A DNA stretch of 64,000 nucleotides from Candidatus Omnitrophota bacterium (GCA_030691865.1 JAUYDL010000018.1:1-64000), one strand, 5' to 3'; positions 14,992 to 24,442 are shown, counted from the stretch's first letter. Notes: generated from the sequence alone by a model not told the origin. Made by a program: numbers and translations.

Positions 14992-16917
14992 ATGCAAAAA
15001 TTCAAAGTTACATTTCTTCCTGATAATTTATCTGTTGCTGTTGAAAAAGACAAGACTATCCTTGCCGCGGCGATATCCGCGGGGGTCTATATTAACTCTA
15101 ACTGCGCAGGGGATGGAATTTGTGGGCGATGCAAGGTGATTGTTAATCAGGGCCAAGTCCATAGCCAGCCAAACGGAATAATTACCGCGCAAGAGAAAAA
15201 AAATAATGTGTATCTGGCTTGTCTGACAACTATCCACAGTGATTTAGAGGTTTTGATTCCGGATAGCTCGCGGATTAATTTTGATAAGCTTACTCCGGAG
15301 GAGCTGGAGGAGCGGCTGAGCGGCCTTTATTCAAAGGCAGAAGATATCCAGTCCGTGAAGGCAAAATTCCAGGATAAAGTCTTTAAGCATTCGCCATTTG
15401 CCACAAAATTATATCTAGAGCTTCCCCAGCCAACGCTTAATGACAGTATCAGCGATTTAGAAAGATTGTATCGGGCCTTGCGCAGCTTTGGAGAATTCCC
15501 CGTGGTGGCCACCGGGTTATTCAACATTCGCCAGTTGGGTGAATTATTACGCGACTATGCCTGGAAAGTCACCGTTACCTTAGGCAGGCGCAATGATGCG
15601 GTTGAGATCGTTCTGATTGAGCCAAATGACACAACGGCTAGGAACTTTGGGCTTTGTTTTGATATCGGCACTACGACAATTTCCGGACAACTGATAAATC
15701 TAAATTCAAAAAAAATTCTAGGGACCAAAGCAACCTATAACCAACAGGCTGCTTTTGGCAGCGATGTAATTACACGTATAGTCTATGCGGCCAAAACTGA
15801 CGGTTTAGAAAAATTACATAACGCTGTTTCTGATACGATGAATCAAATTATCAAGGATTTAGTCAGCGAGCATAAGGTGAGCCTTTTTGATGTTAACTGT
15901 ATTGTTTGTTCGGGAAACACGACGATGATTCATCTGTTTTTAAGCATGGATCCGGCGCATATCCGCCGTGAGCCATATGTTCCTACGGCAAATTTTCTGC
16001 CGGTTTTACGCGCCGCAGAAGCAGGGATAAACATTAATCCCAGAGGATTGCTCAGTTGCGTTCCCGGTGTTTCTAGTTATGTGGGCGGGGATACCACCGC
16101 CGGAGTTTTATCCAGCGGCATATATCAAAAAGAAGAGCCCTGTATTTTAATTGATATCGGGACAAACGGAGAGATTGTTTTAGGTAATCGGGATTTTCTG
16201 GTAGCCTGCGCGGCATCGGCTGGCCCGGCTTTTGAAGGCAGCGGGGTAACTAGCGGCATGCGCGCCTCAAGCGGGGCAATTCAAAAAGTAAGTATAAATA
16301 AAAATGATTTTAGCGTTAAGTATTCGACGATTCAGAATAAATTACCCCGGGGGATTTGCGGGTCAGGTTATATTGATTTACTCAGCGAAATGTTAGAGTC
16401 CGGAATAATTGATAAAGGTGGAAAGATTAAAGCTGCAGGCAAACGGATTCGCTCAACAGATAATGGGGTTGAGTTTGTGGTTTGTTTTAAAGAAGAAATC
16501 CAGGCTCAAGCAGATATTGTGATTAACGAGGCAGACATTGAAAATCTTAAGCGCTCTAAGGGGGCGATATATTCAGCTACCGCTATTCTAGTTAAACATT
16601 TAGCCTTAGAATTCTCCGCCATTTCTAAGATATTTATCGCCGGGGGGTTCGGCACATACCTGGATATTGAGAAAGCCATCAACATCGGATTATTGCCGGA
16701 TTTAGAGCGTTCTAAATTTGTTTTCATCGGTAATAGTTCTTTGGCCGGCTCCAGAGAAATACTTTTATCCAGCCAGGCGATGGCCATGGCGGATGCGCTT
16801 GCCTCTAAGATTACTTATTTTGAATTATCGGTTGATCCGGGATACATGGAAGAATATAGCCAGGCGTTATTTTTCCCGCATACGGATTTAACTAAGTTTC
16901 CTACGGTGAAATTTTAA
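14992..16917 (+). CDS. acsV: Corrinoid protein reductive activator (RACo / AcsV type)
   Basis: The 641-residue protein starts with a plant-type [2Fe-2S] domain (C38, C44, C47 in NSNCAGDGICGRCKV, and C77 in YLACLT). After a linker follows a large ASKHA ATPase region: LCFDIGTTTISGQLINL, CSGNTTMIHLFLSMDP, IDIGTNGEIVLGNRDFL and GSGYIDLLSEM. Such proteins use ATP and the 2Fe-2S centre to return inactive Co(II) of the corrinoid protein to Co(I). It follows acsC by 64 bases and ends one base before the next gene. The gene symbol follows acetogen practice. Confidence 0.94.
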   Translation: MQKFKVTFLPDNLSVAVEKDKTILAAAISAGVYINSNCAGDGICGRCKVIVNQGQVHSQPNGIITAQEKKNNVYLACLTTIHSDLEVLIPDSSRINFDKLTPEELEERLSGLYSKAEDIQSVKAKFQDKVFKHSPFATKLYLELPQPTLNDSISDLERLYRALRSFGEFPVVATGLFNIRQLGELLRDYAWKVTVTLGRRNDAVEIVLIEPNDTTARNFGLCFDIGTTTISGQLINLNSKKILGTKATYNQQAAFGSDVITRIVYAAKTDGLEKLHNAVSDTMNQIIKDLVSEHKVSLFDVNCIVCSGNTTMIHLFLSMDPAHIRREPYVPTANFLPVLRAAEAGININPRGLLSCVPGVSSYVGGDTTAGVLSSGIYQKEEPCILIDIGTNGEIVLGNRDFLVACAASAGPAFEGSGVTSGMRASSGAIQKVSINKNDFSVKYSTIQNKLPRGICGSGYIDLLSEMLESGIIDKGGKIKAAGKRIRSTDNGVEFVVCFKEEIQAQADIVINEADIENLKRSKGAIYSATAILVKHLALEFSAISKIFIAGGFGTYLDIEKAINIGLLPDLERSKFVFIGNSSLAGSREILLSSQAMAMADALASKITYFELSVDPGYMEEYSQALFFPHTDLTKFPTVKF

Positions 16918-17670
16918 ATGGGTTATATTATTGCGCTGGCCGGAAAAGGTGGTACGGGAAAAACTACGATTGCCGCTTTAATTGTTCGTGCCTTAAAAGA
17001 AAAAAAATTGGGTTCAGTTTTAGCCATCGATGCAGACCCCAATAGCAATTTAGGGGAGGTTTTGGGCGCAAAGCCGGGTGATAATGTGGGTGCAATCCTT
17101 GATAATATATCTGTTGATCCGAATAAAGTTCCTGCGGGAATGACCAAAGAGCGCTTTATCCAGCATCAGGTTCAAGCAGCCATTCAGGAAGAGGATGGTT
17201 TTGATTTATTAAGCATGGGCAAGCCCGAAGGGCCAGGCTGTTATTGTTACGTAAATAATGTTTTACGCGGCCTGATGGCTAAACTGATTAAGGATTATGA
17301 TTACATAGTAATGGATAATGAGGCCGGATTAGAGCACTTGTCTCGGCGCACCTGCCGCCTTGCGGATATGCTGATCGTGGTATCGGATGCCTCTAGCGTA
17401 GGTTTAAAATCAGCTAAAAGAATTATAGAACTAGTCGGTGCTTTAAAATTTGAAGTTAAAAAAAGTTTTCTTTTGATTAACCGTTTTAATAAAGGTACTC
17501 AAAAGGATAAAATTAAAGAAACCGGTTTGGATCATTTAGGCAACTTGCCGCTGGAGCCGCAAATTGAGCAGTTGAGCTTACAAGGTAGATCAATTTTTGA
17601 TTTAAAATCAGGTGCGCAGATATTAACGGCGCTTAATTTATTGGGAGACCAGATATGGAAACACAATTAG
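16918..17670 (+). CDS. cooC: CooC-type nickel-insertion ATPase
   Basis: The 250-residue protein is a MinD/ParA-like P-loop ATPase with the deviant Walker A GKGGTGKTT at the start, IDADPNSNLGEVLG, and the CYC pair (C108 and C110 in GPGCYCYVNNVLR) that binds metal at the CooC dimer interface. YIVMDNEAGLEHLSRRT is the usual switch region. CooC/AcsF-type proteins deliver nickel to carbon monoxide dehydrogenase or acetyl-CoA synthase. The catalytic CODH and ACS genes are not in the window. It starts directly after the activator stop and overlaps acsD by 16 bases. Confidence 0.93.
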   Translation: MGYIIALAGKGGTGKTTIAALIVRALKEKKLGSVLAIDADPNSNLGEVLGAKPGDNVGAILDNISVDPNKVPAGMTKERFIQHQVQAAIQEEDGFDLLSMGKPEGPGCYCYVNNVLRGLMAKLIKDYDYIVMDNEAGLEHLSRRTCRLADMLIVVSDASSVGLKSAKRIIELVGALKFEVKKSFLLINRFNKGTQKDKIKETGLDHLGNLPLEPQIEQLSLQGRSIFDLKSGAQILTALNLLGDQIWKHN

Positions 17671-18590
17671 TGCTTGAGAAATGGCAGGGAGTAATTTCCA
17701 CTGTAATTATCGGTGCTAAAAAAGAAGAAGGCGGTTCCCGCAGCGATACTGTAAAAATCGGCGGGCAAATCACCATGCCTCTATTATTTAAGGAAGGCGC
17801 TACTCCTAATAAACCTAGGATTGCCTTTGAAATTTCCGACATTGCTCCGTTTGACTTCGACGAAGAGTTGATCGCAACCTACGGCAAAGCAGTAAATGAC
17901 CCCTTTGCCTGGGCGGATATCTGCGTTAATGAATATAAAGCAGGGTTGCTCTGCCTAAAAATGCAAGGAACGCATCCTGATTTTGGCAATAAAAGCCCTG
18001 AAAGTGCAGCAAAGTTTATCTCTGCATTATTAAGTAAAGTTAAAGTTCCTTTAATAATTATAGGAAGCGGGGATGACGCCAAAGATAACCTGATTATGCC
18101 GGCTTGTTCGGAGGCAGCTAGGGGGGAGCGTTGCCTGATTGGTTGCGCAGTGCAAGATAATTATAAAACTTTAGTGGCTTCTGTATTAGCTGACGGCCAT
18201 AGTATTATTGCTGAAAGCCCGATAGATATTAATATTGCCAAACAATTAAATATTTTAATCTCCGATATGGGGTTAAGCCTGGAGCGCATTGTAATTAATC
18301 CGACGATCGGCGCATTAGGGTATGGTTTGGAATATGCCTATTCCATTATGGAGAGGGCAAGGCTGGCTGCTTTATCCGGAGATAAAACTTTGGCTTCGCC
18401 GTTTATTTGTTTTGTGGCTCAAGAGGCCTGGAAGACCAAAGAGGCAAAAGCTAGTTCCCAGCAGGGAATTATCTGGGAGACGCTTACCGCCACCAGCCTT
18501 ATTCAATCAGGAGCGGATCTTTTGGTCATGCGCCATCCTAAAGCCGGCCAGAATGTAAGTAATTATATAGAGGCATTATTCAAGGGGTAG
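17655..18590 (+). CDS. acsD: CODH/ACS corrinoid iron-sulfur protein, small (delta) subunit
   Basis: The 311-residue TIM-barrel protein shows the AcsD/CdhD features: QLVLEKWQGVISTVIIGAKK, GGSRSDTVKIGGQITMPLLF, RIAFEISDIAPFDFDEEL and, later, IVINPTIGALGYGLEYAYSI and GADLLVMRHPKAG. It forms the heterodimer with AcsC that holds the methyl-carrying corrinoid. Start ATG 17655 lies within the cooC 3' end. The acsE gene follows after two bases. The length is normal. Confidence 0.96.
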   Translation: METQLVLEKWQGVISTVIIGAKKEEGGSRSDTVKIGGQITMPLLFKEGATPNKPRIAFEISDIAPFDFDEELIATYGKAVNDPFAWADICVNEYKAGLLCLKMQGTHPDFGNKSPESAAKFISALLSKVKVPLIIIGSGDDAKDNLIMPACSEAARGERCLIGCAVQDNYKTLVASVLADGHSIIAESPIDINIAKQLNILISDMGLSLERIVINPTIGALGYGLEYAYSIMERARLAALSGDKTLASPFICFVAQEAWKTKEAKASSQQGIIWETLTATSLIQSGADLLVMRHPKAGQNVSNYIEALFKG

Positions 18591-18592
18591 AG

Positions 18593-19381
18593 ATGTTTAT
18601 AATCGGTGAGTTAATTAACGGGATGTATTCTAATATAGCTTTGGCGCTTAAGGATCGTGATAAAAAAATCGTGCAAACCTGCGCGTTGGAGCAAATTGCC
18701 AGCGGAGCAGATGCACTAGACCTAAGTTGCGGGCCAGCTTCTAAAAATCCCTTAATTGATATGCCCTGGCTGGTGGAAGTAATCCAGGAGGTAACCGATA
18801 AACCGCTTTGCCTTGATTCCGGTAAGCCTAAAGTTATTGAAGAAGGTTTAAAAGTTGCCAAAAATAAAACTATAATTAATTCTACGACTGCAGATGTAGA
18901 AAAATTGGAAATACTTATTCCGTTGGCTAAGAAATATAGATCTAAGCTCATTGGAATAACCATTAGCGCCAAAGGTATTCCGCAGAATAAAGATCAACGC
19001 CTGGAGTTAGCGGCAACGATTCTTACACATACTGGTGAACAAGGGTTTCCTATTGAAGATCTGTATCTTGACCCAATAGTTATGCCGATTAATGTGGCGC
19101 AAGGCCAAATCCGAGATATCCTGGAGGTGTTGCTTGAGTTTAAGATGATTTCACAGCCTCCTCCGAAAACAATTATAGGCTTAAGTAATATTTCTCAAGG
19201 CGCGAAGGCTCGCAGCCTGATCAACCGCACATTTTTGTCGATGGCGGTTGCATCCGGTTTAGATTCTGCTATACTTAATCCTAAAGATAAAGAGCTTATG
19301 GATGCATTAATTACTGCAGAGCTCATTTTAAATAAAAACATTTATTGTGATTCGTATTTAGAGGCTTATAGAAAAAAGTAG
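18593..19381 (+). CDS. acsE: Methyltetrahydrofolate:corrinoid iron-sulfur protein methyltransferase
   Basis: The 262-residue pterin-binding TIM barrel begins FIIGELINGMYSNIALALKD and contains GADALDLSCGPASKN, KPLCLDSGKPKVIEEGL, IINSTTADVEKLEILIPL and LYLDPIVMPINVAQGQ. AcsE (MeTr) moves the methyl group of methyl-THF to Co(I) of AcsCD in the methyl branch of the Wood-Ljungdahl pathway. The Asn and Asp residues that hold the pterin are in place. It is the last gene of the cluster; a tRNA follows 24 bases downstream. Confidence 0.96.
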   Translation: MFIIGELINGMYSNIALALKDRDKKIVQTCALEQIASGADALDLSCGPASKNPLIDMPWLVEVIQEVTDKPLCLDSGKPKVIEEGLKVAKNKTIINSTTADVEKLEILIPLAKKYRSKLIGITISAKGIPQNKDQRLELAATILTHTGEQGFPIEDLYLDPIVMPINVAQGQIRDILEVLLEFKMISQPPPKTIIGLSNISQGAKARSLINRTFLSMAVASGLDSAILNPKDKELMDALITAELILNKNIYCDSYLEAYRKK

Positions 19382-19405
19382 TTGATAAATTTGATGTTGA
19401 TTTAT

Positions 19406-19479
19406 GGCGGAGTAGCTCAGCCTGATAGAGCACGCGGCTCATACCCGCTTGGTCGGTGGTTTAAATCCACTCTCCGCCA
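19406..19479 (+). tRNA. tRNA-Met (CAT), slightly degenerate
   Basis: The cloverleaf closes with GGCGGAG/CTCCGCC. The anticodon loop is CTCATAC. G1-C72 pairs, so it is not an initiator; elongator Met is most likely, and a lysidine-modified Ile(CAT) is possible. The T loop reads TTTAAAT, so the nearly universal C56 is T, and pair 27-43 is C-T. No CCA is encoded. Confidence 0.85.
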
Positions 19480-19509
19480 TTTTAAGTCGAAAGAGGCATC
19501 CTCCCCCTC

Positions 19510-20086
19510 ATGAAAAATAAAATTATATTTTTATTAATACTGCTGTTTCTCGGAAATATTTATGATTTTTCGTTAGCCGAAGAACTTACCCATAATAAAG
19601 AAAAATCTTTTGTCCGGGAGATTTTTAATTTTCATGTTGTCGAGCCGGGAGTCCTGCGGGGCAGCCAGCCTTCGGAAACCAGCCTTAAATTACTGAAAGA
19701 TTATTGCGGGGTCAAAACAATTTTAAATCTTCGCGACGATGAAAAGAAGGTTAATTGGGAAAGGCAAGTGTCTGAAAAATTAGGCATGGATTTTATCAAT
19801 ATTCCGATGAATGGGGGCCAGAAACAGTCGGCTAAAAAAAATAGAGCAGTGTCTTAATATCATGCACGATAAATCCATGCAACCTGTTTTTGTGCATTGC
19901 CAGGCAGGTAAAGACAGGACAGGCATGATTTGCGCTGCCTATAAAATGAAATATGATAATTGGAGCTTAGAAAATGCCTTGTTTGAGATGCTTGTTTATG
20001 GCTATAGCCGGAGTTGTTGTTTTCAGCTTGAGGAATCCTTATCCGCTTGGAATTTATGGAGAAAAGAAAAGCCGTTAAACCCCTGA
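19510..20086 (+). pseudogene. Dual-specificity / tyrosine phosphatase, frameshifted at an A8 run
   Basis: The first part (19510-19857) has a signal peptide (KIIFLLILLFLGNIYDFSLA) and a phosphatase N-terminus (VEPGVLRGSQPSETSLKLL, VKTILNLRDDEKKVNWE). At GCT followed by eight A (19832-19841) the frame leaves homology. One base less would join it to IEQCLNIMHDKSMQPVFVHC and QAGKDRTGMICAAYKMK, which holds the active-site motif HCxxGKDRTG, to the stop at 20086. Intact, it would be an exported cysteine-dependent phosphatase of about 190 residues. Slippage at the A run during transcription could restore it; a sequencing or assembly error is equally possible. Confidence 0.72.
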
Positions 20087-21364
20087 TTATTTTCTTGAGA
20101 TTTTCTTCGCCAGTTTCTCAACAATCAAGGAAGTAAGAATAAATACGCCTGCCTCAGTGAATACCGTGGCTAATGCTGCCCCCACGTAAGAAAACTGATT
20201 TATCAGTATGAATATAAGCGGTAAGCCGGTGAGTGCGGCGGCAATGTGAATTTTGGCATAGAGATCTTGTTTACCGCAGACGAGAAGAAACTGCACCTTA
20301 AAGTTATTCGCCCCCACAAAAAATACCGCTGCTAACAGAAGCCGCAAAGCAAACACTACTTCTTTATAAGCAACTCCGCAAGCCAGGCTGATAATCCAGG
20401 GAGCTAAAAAAAAGGCAATGGGCAGGCTGATGACAAAGCCTAAAGTTATGCCATCCTGGATCTGATACATTATGGCTACTGCGCGCTGCTTATTTTTTGC
20501 GAAAACATTACTGATCCTGGGGTATACTGCCCGGGTGAATGAATCCATAGGGAATGTCTGAATAATATTGGCGATCTTTTCAGCCAGTGAATAATAACCG
20601 GTAAGCACATTGTTGGTAAGCAATCCTACGGCAAAAACCCGGCTGGTAGTATAGGCGTTAACCGCTAAAATAGAAATAAAAATATCCCAGCCCGTTTTAA
20701 GTTCCTTTTTTATATCCGCATATTTCTGTAAAATAAATTCCAGTCGAAATTTCTTAAAGGCAATATAAAGCCCAAGTATTCCGCTGATTATAGATAAAAG
20801 CGAACCTAATAGCGGCACGAGCAGGTAATCCTCGGGCCCCTTGATAAAAATAAAAATACAAATTGCGTAAGTTATGCCGCTGATTACATTGACTACGGCA
20901 ATATAGCTCATTTTTTCTTTACCTTGGAAAAACCAGACAGGGAATAAAGTGCTGCCCACCACTGTCCCAAAACATAAGATGTAAACTATCCAATTATCTC
21001 TGAATCTAGGCACAAGATATAGAATGGCACAAAGGGCCAGCAAACTTATTGCCGCAAAGATAAGTTTTACGGTCATTACCGTAGAAAATAGCGCGCTAAT
21101 CTTTTTTTTATGTTCTTCGATCAGCGCGATCGTCCGGGTAGCTGATAAGCTGAAACCATAATCAGTTAAAATCATAAAATATTGCACCAGGCTTTGGGCA
21201 AAAGCGATTAAGCCGAATTTTTCTATGCCGATTACCCTGATCAAATACGGAAGAACAACTATGGGCAGGATATAGCTAATACTCTGGAGAGTGGTGAGGG
21301 AAATAAAATTTCCCAGGACAATTTTTCTTTCTTTGTGGGTGACGATTTTAGCAGTCATCTGCAT
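20087..21364 (-). CDS. Oligosaccharide flippase (Wzx / MATE-like polysaccharide exporter)
   Basis: The 425-residue protein has about 12 to 14 hydrophobic helices, typical of polysaccharide-biosynthesis flippases: LPYLIRVIGIEKFGLIAFAQ, YFMILTDYGFSLSATRTIAL, ILCFGTVVGSTLFPVWFFQG and GYYSLAEKIANIIQTFP. Such proteins flip undecaprenol-linked sugar units across the inner membrane. It is the only non-IS gene on the minus strand. Its stop directly abuts the stop of the convergent phosphatase gene with no spacer. No other glycan genes are near, so its substrate is unknown. Confidence 0.9.
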   Translation of the reverse strand: MQMTAKIVTHKERKIVLGNFISLTTLQSISYILPIVVLPYLIRVIGIEKFGLIAFAQSLVQYFMILTDYGFSLSATRTIALIEEHKKKISALFSTVMTVKLIFAAISLLALCAILYLVPRFRDNWIVYILCFGTVVGSTLFPVWFFQGKEKMSYIAVVNVISGITYAICIFIFIKGPEDYLLVPLLGSLLSIISGILGLYIAFKKFRLEFILQKYADIKKELKTGWDIFISILAVNAYTTSRVFAVGLLTNNVLTGYYSLAEKIANIIQTFPMDSFTRAVYPRISNVFAKNKQRAVAIMYQIQDGITLGFVISLPIAFFLAPWIISLACGVAYKEVVFALRLLLAAVFFVGANNFKVQFLLVCGKQDLYAKIHIAAALTGLPLIFILINQFSYVGAALATVFTEAGVFILTSLIVEKLAKKISRK

Positions 21365-21403
21365 TAATTTACACTTTCAGCGGAGTAAAGTCAACAAAAA
21401 CCC

Positions 21404-21427
21404 AGGGGACGGTTGTCCCCTAGTTTT
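21404..21427 (+). repeat. Short family-A palindrome with a T run
   Basis: AGGGGAC-GGTT-GTCCCCT (21404-21421) is followed by AG and seven T. It is a shortened relative of the GGGGACGGTT elements. It lies between the divergent flippase and tilS genes and could act as a terminator on the plus strand. Confidence 0.6.
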
Positions 21428-21457
21428 TTTATAATTTTATGCTAAGATAAATCCAAG

Positions 21458-22417
21458 ATGAATGAGTTTAGGGAAACAATTAAAAAACATAATTTGATCC
21501 AAAGAGGGGATAAAATTCTAGTGGGAGTTTCCGGAGGGCCGGATTCACTGGCGTTGCTCTTGAAGCTTTTTAGCCTAAAATCTAAGTTAGGCTTAACTTT
21601 ACACATTGCGCATTTGGATCATGGTTTACGTAAAGACTCTAAGCTTGATGCGCTTTTTGTAAAACGTTGGGGCCAAAAGCTCAATCTTCCCGTAACTATA
21701 AGACAATTAGCTGATCAGCAGATTAAAACAAAAGGCTCTTTAGAAGAATTCTTCCGGGAAGAAAGATTAAAATTTTTTATTCAAACCGCAAAAACAATAA
21801 AAGCGGATAAGATCGCCTTGGGGCATAACCTCGATGATCAGGCAGAGACGGTGTTGATGCGCCTATTACGCGGTACCGGTTTATCCGGTTTATCCGGAAT
21901 ATCCGCCAGAAGAGTCATCCGGGGCGCAGTGTTTATCCGGCCATTCCTTGAAACTACGCGCCTCCAAATCGATAAATTTTTAAAAAACAGGGGCATAAAA
22001 CCGCGCATTGACTCAACCAATCAAGAAGATATCTTCTTGCGCAATAAGATCCGCCATCATTTAATTCCTTTGCTTAGGAATAAATATAATATTAACATCC
22101 TAAAAGTATTGGCTAATCTGGCTGAAACTGTTTCCTATGATTATGAATATTTGGATCAAGTTGCTAAACGCAGCTTAAAAGGTAACCCCCTGCGGCTGGA
22201 TCTTAAGAAAATTACGAAATTGCATCAAGCAATCCTGCGCCTTAAACTGCGCCAGTCCATATCCTGTATTCAGGGAGATACGCGCAGAATAAGTTTTCAG
22301 CATATTAAGGAGCTTGAGGATTTAATTCGCTGCCGTCCGAGTGGGTCAATTGTTGATTTGCCCAAAGGAATCTGCGTACAAAAATCCCGCAATAATCTAC
22401 TTTTTTTTAATAAATAA
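21458..22417 (+). CDS. tilS: tRNA(Ile)-lysidine synthetase
   Basis: The 319-residue protein has the PP-loop motif VGVSGGPDSLALLLKLF near residue 23, then LHIAHLDHGLRKDSKLDA, KIALGHNLDDQAETVLMRLL and GTGLSGLSGISARR. TilS changes C34 of tRNA-Ile(CAU) to lysidine so that it reads AUA codons. It has the N-terminal catalytic domain and a short TilS-type C-terminal region and lacks the longer C-terminal extension of the E. coli enzyme. A divergent flippase gene lies upstream and ftsH downstream, the usual tilS-ftsH order in many bacteria. Confidence 0.95.
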   Translation: MNEFRETIKKHNLIQRGDKILVGVSGGPDSLALLLKLFSLKSKLGLTLHIAHLDHGLRKDSKLDALFVKRWGQKLNLPVTIRQLADQQIKTKGSLEEFFREERLKFFIQTAKTIKADKIALGHNLDDQAETVLMRLLRGTGLSGLSGISARRVIRGAVFIRPFLETTRLQIDKFLKNRGIKPRIDSTNQEDIFLRNKIRHHLIPLLRNKYNINILKVLANLAETVSYDYEYLDQVAKRSLKGNPLRLDLKKITKLHQAILRLKLRQSISCIQGDTRRISFQHIKELEDLIRCRPSGSIVDLPKGICVQKSRNNLLFFNK

Positions 22418-22496
22418 GGGGTACGTTTCTGTTTTTTAAATTTAAAAAATATAACCGTCCCGACGATTCTCAAGGAAAAATAGAACCGTCCCCTTT
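22416..22496 (+). repeat. Diverged family-A inverted repeat pair
   Basis: A decayed arm (AGGGGTACGTTTCTGTTTTT) is followed by an AT-rich palindrome (TTTTTTAAATTTAAAAAA), then ATAACCGTCCCGACG, and then a well kept arm GGAAAAATAGAACCGTCCCC. It seems to be a composite of more than one family-A insertion between tilS and ftsH. Confidence 0.6.
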
Positions 22497-22585
22497 ATTT
22501 TAAAATACTTGATTTTACACATTTTTCAGGATATAATAAAAATCTAAATCGTTTAAGCGATTTTCTTAAACCCGGGAGAAATTAA

Positions 22586-24442
22586 ATGGCCAAGCAAAAA
22601 AAATCTAAACCCAATAAAACCAACATCATCAAGCGTTTTCCTTTCGGTTGGTTGTTGGTCTTTTTTCTACTGATGATGTTGATGAATTCTTTTAATAATA
22701 TTTCCACAACCGGTATTCCTAAAGAGATCAGTTATAGTCATTTTTATCAAACTTTAAAAAATAACCCTGAGAGCATAAAGAAAGTTACCAAAACGGAGAC
22801 TATCCTCCAGGGAGAATTTTCGGATAATTCAAAATTTTTTGTGAATATCCCGGAGAATGACCCGGAGATGCTTGGCCTGATGCGGCAGAATTTAAAGAAT
22901 TTTGAGATTAAACCGGCGCGAACATTTTGGATCAGCCTGCTCTTTAATTTAGGGCCGATATTATTGCTTATCTTTTTCTGGTGGATGATGGCAGCCCGCG
23001 GAGAACAGTTAGGCTCAAGAATTATGTCTTTTGGAAAAGTTAAGTCTAAAATTCAAAACAGTAATGAAAAGGCTACTTTTGATGATGTAGCGGGCGTTGA
23101 TGAAGCGAAAGAGGAATTGAAAGAAGTAATTGAATTCCTTAAAGACCCTAAAAAATTTCAAAAGCTGGGCGGTAAAATCCCTAAAGGAGTACTTTTAATT
23201 GGTCCACCGGGATGTGGAAAAACACTCATCGCTAGGGCTGTGGCCGGTGAAGCTAATGTGCCTTTTTTTAGTATATCCGGCTCTAATTTTGTCGAGATGT
23301 TTGTAGGGGTGGGAGCTAGCCGGGTAAGAGATTTATTTGATCAGGGGCGTAAAGCCGGGGTAGTCTCGGGAAAAGGAGCAATAATTTTTATTGATGAAAT
23401 TGATGCTGTAGGGCGCTTGCGTTTTTCCGGAATTGGCGGAGGCAATGATGAACGTGAACAAACCCTTAATCAGTTGTTAGTAGAGATGGATGGGTTTGAC
23501 AGCCAGCAAGGCCTCATTCTGATTGCTGCCACTAATCGTCCGGATACACTAGATCCGGCACTCCTGCGCCCGGGAAGGTTTGATCGCACCATTATTATTA
23601 ACCTGCCGGATATCAAGGGGCGTGAAGAAATACTTAAAGTACATACACGTAAGATTAAGCTTGCCGAATCAGTTAATTTAAAATCTGTGGCCAGCCAAAC
23701 CCCGGGTTTTTCCGGAGCGGACCTGGCTAATCTTTGTAATGAAGCTGCGTTGATGGCTGCCCGCAATAATAAAGAAGCAGTGGAAGAGATTGATTTAGAT
23801 AAATCAGTAGAAAGAGTGCTGATGGGGCCGGAAAAGAAAAGCCATATTATGTCTAAGAAAGAGAAACAGATCACTTCTTTGCATGAGTCCGGGCATGCCC
23901 TGCTTTCTTTGCTGTTACCTGAAGTCAATCCCTTAAAGAAAGTTTCAATTATCCCACGCGGACTGGCCGGTGGGTATACCTTTACTCCGCCGTTGGAAGA
24001 CCGGCATTACTGGACGAAGAAAGAACTGCTTGCAGAGATTACCATGATTCTGGGGGGCAGGGCTTCAGAAGAGTTGAGCTTAAGCGAAGTGACTACCGGA
24101 GGGCAAAATGATTTGGAGGTGGCTACCGGTATGGCCAGGCGCATGGTTACTCAATTCGGTATGTCTGAAAGGCTGGGGAATTTGACTCTAGGTAGGAGAG
24201 AAGGGCTGATATTTTTAGGCCGCGATATTATGGAGGAAAAAAACTATAGCGAACAGACTGCGCACATCATTGATGAAGAGGTAAAGCAAATAACTGATGA
24301 TGCTTATAATAAAGCTATAGAGCTGTTAAGAAATAACCAGGATAAACTCAAGCTTCTTTCAAATTCTCTTCTAGAAAAAGAAGTCTTAAGTGGAGAGGAA
24401 GTAAAAAAAATACTGGGAATCGAAAAGAGCGATCTGGTTTAA
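22586..24442 (+). CDS. ftsH: ATP-dependent zinc metalloprotease FtsH
   Basis: The 618-residue protein has two N-terminal membrane segments (WLLVFFLLMMLMNSF and LLFNLGPILLLIFFWWMMAA), then an AAA+ domain: ATFDDVAGVDEAKEELKE, Walker A GPPGCGKT, Walker B IIFIDEIDAVG and SRH ATNRPDTLDPALLRPGRFD. The peptidase part has HESGHALLSLL, the zinc motif HExxH, and LGGRASEELSL. FtsH degrades unassembled membrane proteins and regulators. The length is normal and all catalytic residues are present. folP follows four bases after the stop. Confidence 0.98.
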   Translation: MAKQKKSKPNKTNIIKRFPFGWLLVFFLLMMLMNSFNNISTTGIPKEISYSHFYQTLKNNPESIKKVTKTETILQGEFSDNSKFFVNIPENDPEMLGLMRQNLKNFEIKPARTFWISLLFNLGPILLLIFFWWMMAARGEQLGSRIMSFGKVKSKIQNSNEKATFDDVAGVDEAKEELKEVIEFLKDPKKFQKLGGKIPKGVLLIGPPGCGKTLIARAVAGEANVPFFSISGSNFVEMFVGVGASRVRDLFDQGRKAGVVSGKGAIIFIDEIDAVGRLRFSGIGGGNDEREQTLNQLLVEMDGFDSQQGLILIAATNRPDTLDPALLRPGRFDRTIIINLPDIKGREEILKVHTRKIKLAESVNLKSVASQTPGFSGADLANLCNEAALMAARNNKEAVEEIDLDKSVERVLMGPEKKSHIMSKKEKQITSLHESGHALLSLLLPEVNPLKKVSIIPRGLAGGYTFTPPLEDRHYWTKKELLAEITMILGGRASEELSLSEVTTGGQNDLEVATGMARRMVTQFGMSERLGNLTLGRREGLIFLGRDIMEEKNYSEQTAHIIDEEVKQITDDAYNKAIELLRNNQDKLKLLSNSLLEKEVLSGEEVKKILGIEKSDLV

